Positions 28,519 through 36,789 of a stretch of 64,000 bases of DNA are shown in pieces (positions within the stretch are counted from its first letter, which is position 1; each line of letters starts with the position of its first letter). The notes under the pieces are model-generated. The model was not told where the DNA came from, did not search any database, and saw only the letters and a list, made by a program, of their open reading frames with translations. The DNA comes from an uncultured Clostridia bacterium (lineage in GTDB: Bacteria; Bacillota; Clostridia; TANB77; CAG-508): the NCBI GenBank assembly GCA_944392605.1, contig CALXXE010000001.1, forward strand, positions 62,001-126,000, in the 5' to 3' direction. The position numbers and the translations under genes are program-made.

Positions 28519-30238
28519 TTAATTTTCTAATATACTTTTTATTTCTTCTGCCCTTTTAACTTTCTTTGTTGTAGTTTTTATCAATTCTTTATCTGTTAAT
28601 ATCATATTTTTTATATATTTATATGGTGGAAATGTTTTATTTATTTTCTTAATTTTTTCCCACATGATGTTTCTTAATTCTTCCATTTCTATGTCACCAT
28701 ATTTTTCTTTTACATACTCTTTATTATAAACTATTTTAACTGATAATTTTATATCATTTTTGTCTTTTTTATCTGGCATACCAAATACTATTGATTCTTC
28801 TACTTCATCTAGTCTATTTATTAACATTTCTAATTCGTCTGGAAATACTTTCTTACCATTTTTTAATACAATCATATCTTTTTTTCTTCCAGTTATAAAT
28901 AAGAATCCATCCTTATCCATATAACCTAAATCACCAGTATAAAGCCAACCATCCTTTAATACATCTTTTGTTGATTCTTCATTTTCATAATAACCGAAGC
29001 ATTACATTTGGTCCCTTTACTTTTAGTTCTCCTATTCCATTTTCATCTTTATTTTCAAATTCTACCTCGACATTATCCATTGGAATACCTATAGAACCAT
29101 ATTTTACTTTTTTATAATTTTCTGCTGCTATTACGGGTGATGTTTCTGTTAGTCCATATCCTTGAACAAGTGTTAATCCTAATTCATTAAAACCTTTTGC
29201 AACTTTTTTATCTAAAGGAGCTCCTCCAGAAACTACAAACCTTAAATGTCCACCTAATTCATCTATTATTTCTTTAAATAATTTTCTTCTTATATCTATA
29301 TGGAATTTTAACAATAAGTTACTTACTTTTTTTGCAAAATTCACAACTTTGGTTTTTCCCTTTTTTTCTATTCCCTGTTCTATTTTTTTATAAATTGCTT
29401 CTACTAATAATGGAACTCCCACAAACACAGATACTTTATATTCTTTTAAGTTATCTGCAACATAACGTAAGCCATCTGGAAATGCTGTTGCAATTCCACA
29501 AGCAAGCATCACTATCATAGCTGTTGAACCAAATATATGGTGAAATGGTAAAAATGCTAAATTTACGTCTGTAGGTAAAAAGTTTTCTACTAATTGCATA
29601 GCATACACATTTGATGCTATATTATTTTGTGATAACATTACTGCTTTTGATTTTGATGTTGTTCCTGAGGTGAATAATAATATACTCATTTTATACGAAT
29701 CTATTTTCACATCTACGTATTCTCTATTTCCAAATTCTAATAATTCTTTTCCTTCTTCTTTTAATGTTTCTAAATCTTTGTACCCTTCTTTTTTTGTCAT
29801 GCAAATATAATCTTCTAAAAAAGTTTCATTTCTTCTTTTTATTTCTTCTATATTTTCTATATATTTTTCATCAAAAACTACTATATCTGCTTTACTTCTT
29901 TTTAAAGAATTTTCTAATTCATCTATTTGTAATTCTTTATCTAGTGGAACTAATACTATTCCACCTAGCATATTTGTTAAATGTGTAAGTGCCCAACCGT
30001 AACTGTTTCTCCCTACTATTGCTATTCTTTTGTCTTTGTACCCCAAATCGAAAAATTTAGTTCCTAAATTATTTATTTCTTCTAATAATTTTTTATATGT
30101 TATATTTTCATATTCTACATTTTTACCATTTTTATGTTTTAAGATAAAAGCTCTATTTTCTGCATATTTCTTAGCTGAATTATAAATAATCTCCTTTATA
30201 TTTTCAAATTCTGTAGCTTCAAAATATCTTTCTCTCAT
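28519..30238 (-). CDS. Long-chain acyl-CoA synthetase (AMP-forming), read through a +1 shift at a CGG codon
   Basis: An adenylate-forming ligase that activates fatty acids with ATP and CoA. The N-terminal part from 30238 shows LLFTSGTTSKSKAVML (P-loop), FLPFHHIFGS, and GYGLTETSPVI. The frame stops at 28985 just after KGPNVML, while DKDGFLFITGRKKDMIVLKNGKKVFPDELE continues in the next frame. An in-frame CGG (28994-28996) marks the break; skipping its C gives [29 protein letters not shown], the expected sequence including the YTGDLG motif. The joined protein has 572 residues. A divergent promoter lies at 30271-30299. Confidence 0.9.
28994..28996 (-). other. CGG frameshift site, acyl-CoA ligase gene
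   Basis: In-frame CTT-CGG-TTA. Dropping C gives CTT-GGT-TAT (Leu-Gly-Tyr), the conserved LGYY of the family. Confidence 0.88.
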
Positions 30239-30270
30239 ATCAATATCTCCTTTATCTAGTATCGAAGTCT

Positions 30271-30332
30271 AGATTATCACATATCGCATATCCTGTCAAG
30301 TAGTTGACTATTTTTATCAAAAATGCTATAAT
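30271..30332. promoter_or_regulatory. Back-to-back promoters for the acyl-CoA ligase and DUF1836 genes
   Basis: Minus strand: -35 TTGACA (30299-30294), 17-base spacer, -10 TAATCT (30276-30271). Plus strand: -35 TTGACT (30304-30309), 17-base spacer, -10 TATAAT (30327-30332). Only four bases separate the two -35 boxes, so one bound protein could control both directions. Confidence 0.75.
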
Positions 30333-30353
30333 CCTTGCAATAGAGGTGATCTA

Positions 30354-30872
30354 ATGGATAAAGATATAAAAAATTTAGATGAAGAAATAAAAAAATTTCA
30401 TTTGCCAAGATGGGCTGAAATTCCTGAAATTGATTTATATATTGACCAAGTAGTTTCTTTGCTTGAAAATTATCTATCTAATTATATAAAAAGTGATAAT
30501 GAAAAAGAAAATAAAGTTATTACAAAAACTATGATTAATAACTATGTAAAACATGGAATAATCAATTCTCCAATTAATAAGAAATATAATAAAGAACATA
30601 TAGCATATCTTTTTGTTATCTTTATTTTAAAACAAATTTATAGTATTGATGAAATAAGTAAATTAATTACACTTGCAATAAAAACTTCTCCTGTTGACCA
30701 GGCTTATAATCGTTTTTGCTCTGAACTTGAAAAAGCAATTAAAATGACATTTACTGGAGAAAGTTATATTAATAATGATAAACTATCTAAAGAACAATAT
30801 TTATTACGTAATGTTGTTCAATCTTTTGCAAATAAATTATATGTTCAAAAAACTTATTTAAAAATTAAGTAG
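30354..30872 (+). CDS. DUF1836 domain protein, possible transcription regulator
   Basis: A 172-residue protein of the DUF1836 family, common in Firmicutes. Features of the family are FHLPRWAEIPEIDLYIDQVV near the N-terminus, TKTMINNYVKHGIINSP, which resembles the recognition part of a MerR-like winged helix, and YNKEHIAYLFVIFILKQIYSIDEI. It should be a cytoplasmic DNA-binding regulator; target unknown. It faces away from the acyl-CoA ligase gene and shares its promoter region, so regulation of that gene is possible. An AGAGGTGAT site lies before the ATG. Confidence 0.82.
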   Translation: MDKDIKNLDEEIKKFHLPRWAEIPEIDLYIDQVVSLLENYLSNYIKSDNEKENKVITKTMINNYVKHGIINSPINKKYNKEHIAYLFVIFILKQIYSIDEISKLITLAIKTSPVDQAYNRFCSELEKAIKMTFTGESYINNDKLSKEQYLLRNVVQSFANKLYVQKTYLKIK

Positions 30873-30902
30873 AACCCAAGTCTCAAAGGACCTGGGTTCT
30901 AC
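30868..30902. terminator. Bidirectional terminator
   Basis: A stem of 11 bp or more (AGTAGAACCCA / TGGGTTCTACT) with inner pairing is followed by TTTT on the plus strand. It lies between the convergent DUF1836 and orphan genes. Confidence 0.85.
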
Positions 30903-30933
30903 TTTTGTGCCTAGCAAACTTTGTTTAGAACAA

Positions 30934-31494
30934 TTACTCTTGCTCCATTGCCTGAAGTTTGCTCATGTCGATTACCAAGATAATGACAGACTTCTCCTTG
31001 TTGAGCTTTTGGAACCACACCTTCCTGATTTCAGAATGAACAACTCGTTCATCCTCTTGACTGCCAACAACCATAATCAGAGGAATCTCAGTAGCACGAT
31101 CTTCATACTTCATCAGTTTCTCGACCATATCCTGATATTCACCATCATTATAGAAAGCTTCAAAAAGTTTCCTAAGATTATGCATTTCAGAATAAGAATC
31201 AAGAATCGCTAAGAAGTTTCTCCAAGATTCACCACCATAAATTCTCTGTGGTTTATCTGCTAGCCATGCAAGAAAGATTTGGCGTTCAGTTTGCTTCATC
31301 CACTCTTCTTCAGTGTCAGGAAGCTCAGTGATAATTCCACTATACAGATTTCCTGCATCATTCAGTTGCCACGGATATTGCTCTCGGATGAGTCGTCCTA
31401 CCTCGTCAGTTGGTACACCTTCAGATTTAGAATCTGTAATTGCCACCTCCTTAAAAAGGTTCTCACTATCAATGGTAATTTTGTTCTGCTCCAT
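30934..31494 (-). CDS. Orphan protein, paralogue of the next gene
   Basis: A 186-residue soluble protein that I do not recognise. It has no membrane segment and no obvious catalytic motif. Its middle and C-terminal parts (YPWQLNDAGNLY, YGGESWRNFLA, FEAFYN..YQDMVEKL, IPLIMVVG, VIILVIDMS) line up with the 31704-32126 product (YGWRSSDAKNIM, LGGWTWGRFMA, ISAFYG..YPKFKEKL, PIWIVI, CIVLAINEI), so the two are tandem paralogues. Base composition is visibly richer in G+C than the neighbours, suggesting acquisition. AGGAGG precedes the ATG. It has its own promoter, a structured leader and a terminator. Confidence 0.65.
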   Translation of the reverse strand: MEQNKITIDSENLFKEVAITDSKSEGVPTDEVGRLIREQYPWQLNDAGNLYSGIITELPDTEEEWMKQTERQIFLAWLADKPQRIYGGESWRNFLAILDSYSEMHNLRKLFEAFYNDGEYQDMVEKLMKYEDRATEIPLIMVVGSQEDERVVHSEIRKVWFQKLNKEKSVIILVIDMSKLQAMEQE

Positions 31495-31514
31495 TCATAC
31501 CTCCTATTGATTGT

Positions 31515-31586
31515 TTGCAGAACTGCACTTTTTGTGAGGTTATTAAAAAAGGATACATCCTCTTCATCAAACACCTCATTCTACAA
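31515..31586 (-). ncRNA. Structured 5' leader, copy 1 (candidate cis-regulatory RNA)
   Basis: On the minus strand UUGUAGAA (31586-31579) can pair with UUCUGCAA (31522-31515) over 8 bp. Inside, GAGGU (31577-31573) pairs with ACCUC (31540-31536), and within that GGAU-GU-AUCC (31560-31551) forms a hairpin. The same architecture occurs in front of the paralogous gene at 32148-32214. It lies between the promoter and the ribosome site. Confidence 0.5.
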
Positions 31587-31600
31587 TAAGTGCATATTTT

Positions 31601-31630
31601 ATTATACCACTTTTTTATTATTTGCGTCAA
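31601..31630 (-). promoter_or_regulatory. Promoter of the 30934-31494 gene
   Basis: -35 TTGACG (31630-31625), 18-base spacer, -10 TATAAT (31606-31601), minus strand. Confidence 0.7.
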
Positions 31631-31653
31631 TTTAAAATCTTTAAATCAGTACG

Positions 31654-31690
31654 TAAAGGGCTCAAAGAGAAACACTCTTTGAGCCCTTTA
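31654..31690 (-). terminator. Strong hairpin terminator
   Basis: A perfect 16-bp stem (TAAAGGGCTCAAAGAG / CTCTTTGAGCCCTTTA) with a 5-base loop ends the 31704-32126 transcript. Confidence 0.8.
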
Positions 31691-31703
31691 TGTTTAAGAC
31701 CAA

Positions 31704-32126
31704 TTAGATCTCATTGATTGCTAGCACGATGCAATTATTATGTCCAGAATAGTTGGTAATTAGCGGATACACTGTGTCCTGCTCGAGTTCTTTTGCTCGT
31801 ATGACAATCCAAATTGGCTTATCAGATTCATATTCTCCATGAAGGAGCTTCTCCTTAAATTTAGGATAGCTCTGACCATAGAAAGCGCTAATCTGCCTTA
31901 CGATTGTCTCCTTAAGCAAAATGTCGGCCATGAACCTTCCCCATGTCCAACCACCAAGGATATGATGTGGATACATGACTACCCTTTCAAGAGCAGCATA
32001 TTCGTCATCTTCCTTTTCATCTTCTCGAAACAGGTTCATGATGTTTTTGGCATCACTACTACGCCAACCATACATATGCTCGAGTTCTTGCACTGCATAC
32101 TGCCTAGCAATTTCGTTCTGCTTCAT
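31704..32126 (-). CDS. Orphan protein, paralogue of the 30934-31494 product
   Basis: A 140-residue soluble protein of unknown function. The frame is open to 32198, but GGAGG lies 4 bases before the ATG at 32126 and a structured leader fills the upstream part, so I start it there (MKQNEIARQY). Shared blocks with its neighbour are YGWRSSDAKNIM, GGWTWGRFMA, AFYGQSYPKFKEKL and a hydrophobic strand WIVIRAKE near the end, implying one fold that includes a central beta sheet. Composition is less AT-rich than surrounding genes. No enzyme motif is visible. Confidence 0.62.
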   Translation of the reverse strand: MKQNEIARQYAVQELEHMYGWRSSDAKNIMNLFREDEKEDDEYAALERVVMYPHHILGGWTWGRFMADILLKETIVRQISAFYGQSYPKFKEKLLHGEYESDKPIWIVIRAKELEQDTVYPLITNYSGHNNCIVLAINEI

Positions 32127-32147
32127 TTTGACCTCCAATATTATAAC

Positions 32148-32214
32148 TTGCAGAACCCATCGAGGTTTAGATTCAAAGAACAATGTTCCTTTCATCAACA
32201 GCCTCTTTCTACAA
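32148..32214 (-). ncRNA. Structured 5' leader, copy 2 (candidate cis-regulatory RNA)
   Basis: On the minus strand UUGUAGAA (32214-32207) pairs with UUCUGCAA (32155-32148). GAGG (32205-32202) pairs with CCUC (32165-32162), and the inner hairpin GAAC-AUU-GUUC (32188-32178) has different bases from copy 1 but keeps pairing. A promoter lies just upstream: -35 TTGACA (32257-32252), 17-base spacer, -10 TATAAT (32234-32229). Confidence 0.5.
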
Positions 32215-32228
32215 ATATGTAGAATTTA

Positions 32229-32257
32229 ATTATAGCACTTATTTTTTTCATTGTCAA
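32229..32257 (-). promoter_or_regulatory. Promoter of the 31704-32126 gene
   Basis: -35 TTGACA (32257-32252), 17-base spacer, -10 TATAAT (32234-32229), minus strand. Confidence 0.75.
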
Positions 32258-32261
32258 TATT

Positions 32262-33371
32262 TTACAATTCTATAATCTTTTCCCATGGTAAATCGTTTTT
32301 ACCAAAATGTCCATAGTTTGTAGTCTTTTCATATATTGGTCTTTTTAAATCTAAATAATTTATAATTCCATCTGGTGTTAAATCAAATTTTTCTTTTACT
32401 AAATCTACTAATTCTTCTTCTGATTTTGTTCCTGTTCCAAATGTATTAATATAAATAGCTAACGGTTCTTTCATCCCTATTGCATATGCTATTTGAATTT
32501 CGCATTTACTACAATATCCATTTGCAACAAGGTTTTTAGCTATATGGCGAAGCATATATGCGGCACTTCTATCTACCTTACTTGGATCTTTTCCTGAAAA
32601 ACATCCTCCACCATGTCTACTATATCCACCATATGTATCTACTATTATTTTTCTACCAGTAAGTCCAGTGTCTCCTAAAGGTCCACCAATTACAAATCTT
32701 CCTGTAGGATTTACATATATTTTAGTCTCCTTATCCATCATATTTTCTGGCACAACATTATTTACTACTTCTCTAATTATATCTTCTTTTAACTTTTCTT
32801 GTTTTACTCCATCTAAGTGCTGAGTAGATATTAATATAGTTTCTATTCTTTTAGGAATATCTCCTTCATATTCTACAGTTACTTGTGTTTTTCCATCTGG
32901 TCTTAAATAATTTAAGATACCTTCTTTTCTAACTTCTGTTAATCTTCTTGCTAACTTATGTGCCATACTTATTGCATATGGCATATATTCTTCAGTATCA
33001 GTACATGCATATCCAAACATTATCCCTTGGTCTCCTGCTCCACCTACATCTACTCCTAATGCTATATCAGGGCTTTGTTTTGTTATATTTATATCTATCT
33101 TACATGTTCTATAATCAATATCAGTTTTCTCATTATCATAACCAATTTCTGCAATTTTGTTTCTTACTAATTTTTCTATATCAACTTCTCCATTTGCTGA
33201 AATTTGTCCTGCTATTGTTATCCTATTTCCTGATGCAAATGTTTCTACTGCTACTCTTGCATTTTTATCCAAAGCCAAATAACTATCTAATATACTATCA
33301 GATATATAATCACATAATTTATCAGGATGTCCTTCTGTTACACTTTCTGATGTAAAATAATATTTCTTCAT
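32262..33371 (-). CDS. metK: S-adenosylmethionine synthetase
   Basis: Makes S-adenosylmethionine from methionine and ATP in the cytoplasm. The N-terminus [18 protein letters not shown] is diagnostic. [33 protein letters not shown] and [20 protein letters not shown] are the family signature loops. At 369 residues it is slightly shorter than the usual 380-400. The gap of 54 bases upstream is too short for a SAM riboswitch, and none is seen. It is probably co-transcribed after cca. Confidence 0.97.
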   Translation of the reverse strand: MKKYYFTSESVTEGHPDKLCDYISDSILDSYLALDKNARVAVETFASGNRITIAGQISANGEVDIEKLVRNKIAEIGYDNEKTDIDYRTCKIDINITKQSPDIALGVDVGGAGDQGIMFGYACTDTEEYMPYAISMAHKLARRLTEVRKEGILNYLRPDGKTQVTVEYEGDIPKRIETILISTQHLDGVKQEKLKEDIIREVVNNVVPENMMDKETKIYVNPTGRFVIGGPLGDTGLTGRKIIVDTYGGYSRHGGGCFSGKDPSKVDRSAAYMLRHIAKNLVANGYCSKCEIQIAYAIGMKEPLAIYINTFGTGTKSEEELVDLVKEKFDLTPDGIINYLDLKRPIYEKTTNYGHFGKNDLPWEKIIEL

Positions 33372-33425
33372 ATATTTTCCCTCTTTCTAAAAACTTCTAA
33401 CGTTATCTATTATGCCATTTTTTAG

Positions 33426-34655
33426 CTATTTTGTCAAATTCTTAATCCAGTTAATTCTTTCTTCATGAAGTTTTCTCCCTAAAGCTATTCCTGGTTTTAA
33501 ATTATACTTTTTAGCAACATCAGAAGCTGTTACTGATGTCAAACATTTTTTACCAATAGATAAAAAATCTAAATTACCTTCTGCTCTTCCTCCTTTATCA
33601 CAATTTACTACTATTTGTAAGCCATCTAACCCTAAGTAAGATTTATCTACTCTTTCTATAAATTCTACTTTTTTAGAAGGTTTCATTCTATTAAATATTC
33701 CACCTCTCATATGTTCTCTTGCTGCCACCATACCACATTTTTTCCAAGAGGTAGGCATCTTCAAGTAATCACAAAACTTTCTTACAACTTCTACTCCTCT
33801 TTCTTCATGTCCATAATGATGTGGATATTCTTGCTTTTTTGTTTCTCCTTTTCCTAAATCATGAACTAATACACTAAATCTAACCTTTAAATCGGTAGTC
33901 ATTTCACAGCTCTTGTCTAAACAAATCATTGTATGATTATAACTATCTCCTTCTGGATGATATTTTTCAGGTTGTAATGCTCCAATTAGCTTATATATTG
34001 GCATAAAATGCACATCTAAAACATCTGCAGACCTTAATACTGAAAAGAATATAGAAGGTTTCTCACTTGCCAAGGCTTTTTTTAATTCTTCAAATACTCT
34101 TTCTTTAGATAGAAATTCCAGTTCTGATTTTAAACTATTCATCATAGAAATAGTTTCTTTATCTACACTAAAACCTAAAACAGAACTAAACCTTGCTACT
34201 CTATATACTCTTAATGGATCTTCTGAAAAATGAGTTCCTATTGCTCTTATTACACCTGACTCTAAATCTTTCCTTCCACCAAAATAATCAAATAGTTCAC
34301 CACTTAAAACGTCTTCTGCCATCGCGTTTATTGTTATATCTCTTCTTTCTAAGTCTTCTTTTAGAGTTATTTCTTTTCCAGAAATAACTCTAAATTCTTT
34401 ATGTCCTACTCCTACTTTTTTCTCTCTTCTTGCTAACGCAAATTCACATCCATTCATTCTATATACTGGAAATGATTTTCCATCTAATCTAGCTGAAGGA
34501 AAAAGACAAGCGAACTCAGAACTATCTAAACCAACTACACAATAATCTTCATCATAATTAGTTCTACCCAATAATTTATCTCGAACTGCTCCTCCTACTA
34601 AATAAAGCCTTCCTCCTGATTCCTTTATTCTCTTAGCAACTTCTTTTATATCCAT
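33426..34655 (-). CDS. cca: CCA tRNA nucleotidyltransferase with HD domain
   Basis: Adds or repairs the 3' CCA end of tRNAs. The 409-residue protein has the nucleotidyltransferase signature LVGGAVRDKLLGR (about residues 19-31), the catalytic DEDYCVVG strand, RRDITINAMA and EDPLRVYRVARFSS (about 136-155). The C-terminal half has an HD phosphohydrolase-type motif VHDLGKGETKK (about 255), the layout seen in the E. coli-type enzymes. The ATG at 34655 has AGGAG about 7 bases upstream. Confidence 0.94.
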   Translation of the reverse strand: MDIKEVAKRIKESGGRLYLVGGAVRDKLLGRTNYDEDYCVVGLDSSEFACLFPSARLDGKSFPVYRMNGCEFALARREKKVGVGHKEFRVISGKEITLKEDLERRDITINAMAEDVLSGELFDYFGGRKDLESGVIRAIGTHFSEDPLRVYRVARFSSVLGFSVDKETISMMNSLKSELEFLSKERVFEELKKALASEKPSIFFSVLRSADVLDVHFMPIYKLIGALQPEKYHPEGDSYNHTMICLDKSCEMTTDLKVRFSVLVHDLGKGETKKQEYPHHYGHEERGVEVVRKFCDYLKMPTSWKKCGMVAAREHMRGGIFNRMKPSKKVEFIERVDKSYLGLDGLQIVVNCDKGGRAEGNLDFLSIGKKCLTSVTASDVAKKYNLKPGIALGRKLHEERINWIKNLTK

Positions 34656-34675
34656 ATAACTCTCCTAAACTTTTT

Positions 34676-35180
34676 TACAATTATATTAAATTTCCCTAAT
34701 TTTTTCAAGAACAAAACTAGGAACAAAAATATTAAAATACAAAAAAATAACCCCATATTTAGGATTACTTATCTTTCATATTTTATTCTTCTATTTAGCC
34801 AATATAGCTTTTTTATTTCCATAAATTAATTTTTAATTTCTGAAAATTTTATTTTTCGAAATGAATCTTTTTACAACATTTTTCTTTTGTATACTCTCGT
34901 ATAATTAATTACATTTTTTATGCATTTATGTTTACTTGTTTTTATATATTATTATTTTAAAACTATTTCAATCAAGAAAATATCAAGAAAAAAACTGAAA
35001 ACCTCTTGGCTTAAATAGAATACATATAATATATCATATAATTTCAAAAAATTCATAATGATTAAAATGAAATTGGTCAGATGAATCTGACCAAAATTCT
35101 TTTATAAAATCAAAAAAGATAACATTGCATTATTATTTTTTACAATTCATCTTCTAAATATGTGAAAATTTTATAATTTA
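34676..35180. other. Intergenic region; one terminator at 35073-35094
   Basis: AT-rich DNA with no convincing gene. A perfect 10-bp hairpin (TTGGTCAGAT / ATCTGACCAA) at 35073-35094 could end the truncated pilin-like transcript. I see nothing else that I can support. Confidence 0.5.
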
Positions 35181-35315
35181 CTAAATTGTTTGTAGGAGGA
35201 AACCTTTGCTATTACTACATTTTATTTTTTCGTCATAAGAGAACAAAATCGTAATAACAAGTGCGATCAAAGTAATTCCCACATTATTTTCTTTCTTTAT
35301 TTTTATTTCTTTCAT
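35181..35315 (-). pseudogene. Truncated pilin-like gene copy
   Basis: From the ATG at 35315 the frame encodes MKEIKIKKENNVGITLIALVIT, nearly the same start as the intact gene at 36536. It then leaves the homology inside the membrane helix (ILFSYDEK...) and stops after 44 codons. The leader just upstream (35317-35390) is also a near copy of the one upstream of the intact gene. It is a deletion remnant of a tandem duplicate; whether the 44-residue peptide is made is unknown. Confidence 0.75.
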
Positions 35316-35316
35316 T

Positions 35317-35390
35317 TTACTCTCCCTTTCTTTTCATTAGTATTTTCATATTTTTCCTTTTTATCCTTATTTTTTATACTTGAATTTGAA
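35317..35390 (-). repeat. Leader duplication, copy 1
   Basis: About 70 bases (from TACTCTCCCTTTC to TTTTTATACTTGAATTTG on the plus strand) match 36540-36608 with only a few differences. The repeat covers the ribosome site and leader of both pilin-like genes. Confidence 0.8.
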
Positions 35391-36536
35391 TTAATCTTCC
35401 TTTACTAATTTATATGGGTTATTTATACTTCCATCACCATTTTCAAGGCTTATATCCGCATTAATTGTAACTATAGGTTTTATATTTCCTGCAATTCCAC
35501 CATCATTTGAATACCCACTTGAATAAAATGCTCCTTCTTGAGATATAACTTGTCCATTAACAAATATTGGTCCAAACCAAATTTCATATTCATTTTCTCT
35601 TTGTATGCAATTTATTCCTCTTGTTGCCAACATATTATATCCTCCATCAAAAATTAGGTTAAAGCAGTCTTTATTTTTGAAATAATCTGCTGTCATCAAA
35701 TTTTGGAAATTTACTGTCTGTGTAACTGTTAAGCTTTCAGCAAAACTATATTCTTCTGTGGTTGGCTCTGAATAATATTCTTCATTTGGTCCTATTCCAT
35801 CCTTTTTAGTTTCTGTTGAATTTATTCCTGATCCGTTTTCTTTTGCATACAAATTTGGATAATATGCATTTTTTACTGTTACCGTTTGTTGATATCCTAC
35901 ATAAGGATACGTATTAGAATTCATAAAGTCTTTTCCTTTTTCATTTAATTGTTTTGTTATGTCTTCCATATTCATATTTCTTGCTTTTATTCCAAACTCT
36001 TTATTTTCATATAAATCATTACATACCTTATTTAATAAATATACAAAATTATTATATCCTTTTGCTCCATTAATCGCCAAGAGAGATTCCCCTAATAAAG
36101 TACTATTTGTCGTTAAATCTACCGTTCCGTCATCATTTATACTTAATATTTGCCAATCTGGATTTGTAAAATAATATATATATGTATCTTGTGAATATCC
36201 TGTTTCAGATGCACTTATTACTACATGAGTAAACTCTTCTCTACTAGGAGTATAATCTACATAATCCCCTATTTTCAAGTTGCTTCTATCTACTTTATCG
36301 ACTTGATTATTATTTATAGTATTATTTATATAGTTAGATAATTTGTTAATATCATTTTGTTCATCAATAGCTGCTTGTTCTGTTTCATTCTTAGCTTTCT
36401 GTGCTTGTGTTAGTATTCCATTATCTCCTGTTAGCATTGCAATGCTTACTCCTGCAAGAATTAGAAGGACAATTACAGTAATAACAAGTGCGATTAAAGT
36501 AATTCCCACATTATTTTCTTTTTTTATTTCTTTCAT
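35391..36536 (-). CDS. Pilin-like (type IV/pseudopilin N-terminus) surface protein
   Basis: A 381-residue protein. The N-terminus NNVGITLIALVITVIVLLILAGVSIAML is the Clostridia version of a type IV pilin/pseudopilin helix: short basic leader, Gly before the cleavage point, and a 20-residue hydrophobic helix followed by TGDNGILTQAQKAKNETE. The remaining exported part has no family that I can name. Its presence implies a prepilin peptidase elsewhere. A second such protein is encoded at 50252-51409 and a truncated copy lies beside this one. GGGAGAG precedes the ATG. Confidence 0.8.
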   Translation of the reverse strand: MKEIKKENNVGITLIALVITVIVLLILAGVSIAMLTGDNGILTQAQKAKNETEQAAIDEQNDINKLSNYINNTINNNQVDKVDRSNLKIGDYVDYTPSREEFTHVVISASETGYSQDTYIYYFTNPDWQILSINDDGTVDLTTNSTLLGESLLAINGAKGYNNFVYLLNKVCNDLYENKEFGIKARNMNMEDITKQLNEKGKDFMNSNTYPYVGYQQTVTVKNAYYPNLYAKENGSGINSTETKKDGIGPNEEYYSEPTTEEYSFAESLTVTQTVNFQNLMTADYFKNKDCFNLIFDGGYNMLATRGINCIQRENEYEIWFGPIFVNGQVISQEGAFYSSGYSNDGGIAGNIKPIVTINADISLENGDGSINNPYKLVKED

Positions 36537-36539
36537 TTT

Positions 36540-36608
36540 ACTCTCCCTTTCTTTTCATTAGTATTTCCATATTTTTCTTTTTTATCCTTATTTTTTATAC
36601 TTGAATTT
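36540..36608 (-). repeat. Leader duplication, copy 2
   Basis: Partner of 35317-35390; see that entry. The two copies differ at a few positions only. Confidence 0.8.
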
Positions 36609-36769
36609 GTACATATATCTTTTACTTTATTAGATTTAATTATGCATAAAATTGTTATGTATAAGTTTTTGTATTATTTTCGTACCAACTACGTATATAT
36701 TTTATATAATTATAAGGTATTTGTAAATATCTTATTTAAAAATTTATATTACATTTTTGTTACAAAAAA

Positions 36770-36789
36770 AGAAGCAATTTCTTGCTTCT
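36770..36789 (-). terminator. Terminator overlapping the ABC permease stop
   Basis: An 8-bp stem (AGAAGCAA / TTGCTTCT) starts within the stop codon and is followed on the minus strand by seven T. Confidence 0.75.

Noticed and set aside
32127..32198. N-terminal extension of the 31704-32126 gene
   Set aside because: A GGAGG site and the structured leader are inside this stretch; the ATG at 32126 fits better.
33372..33425. SAM riboswitch before metK
   Set aside because: The gap to cca is only 54 bases and lacks the required stems.
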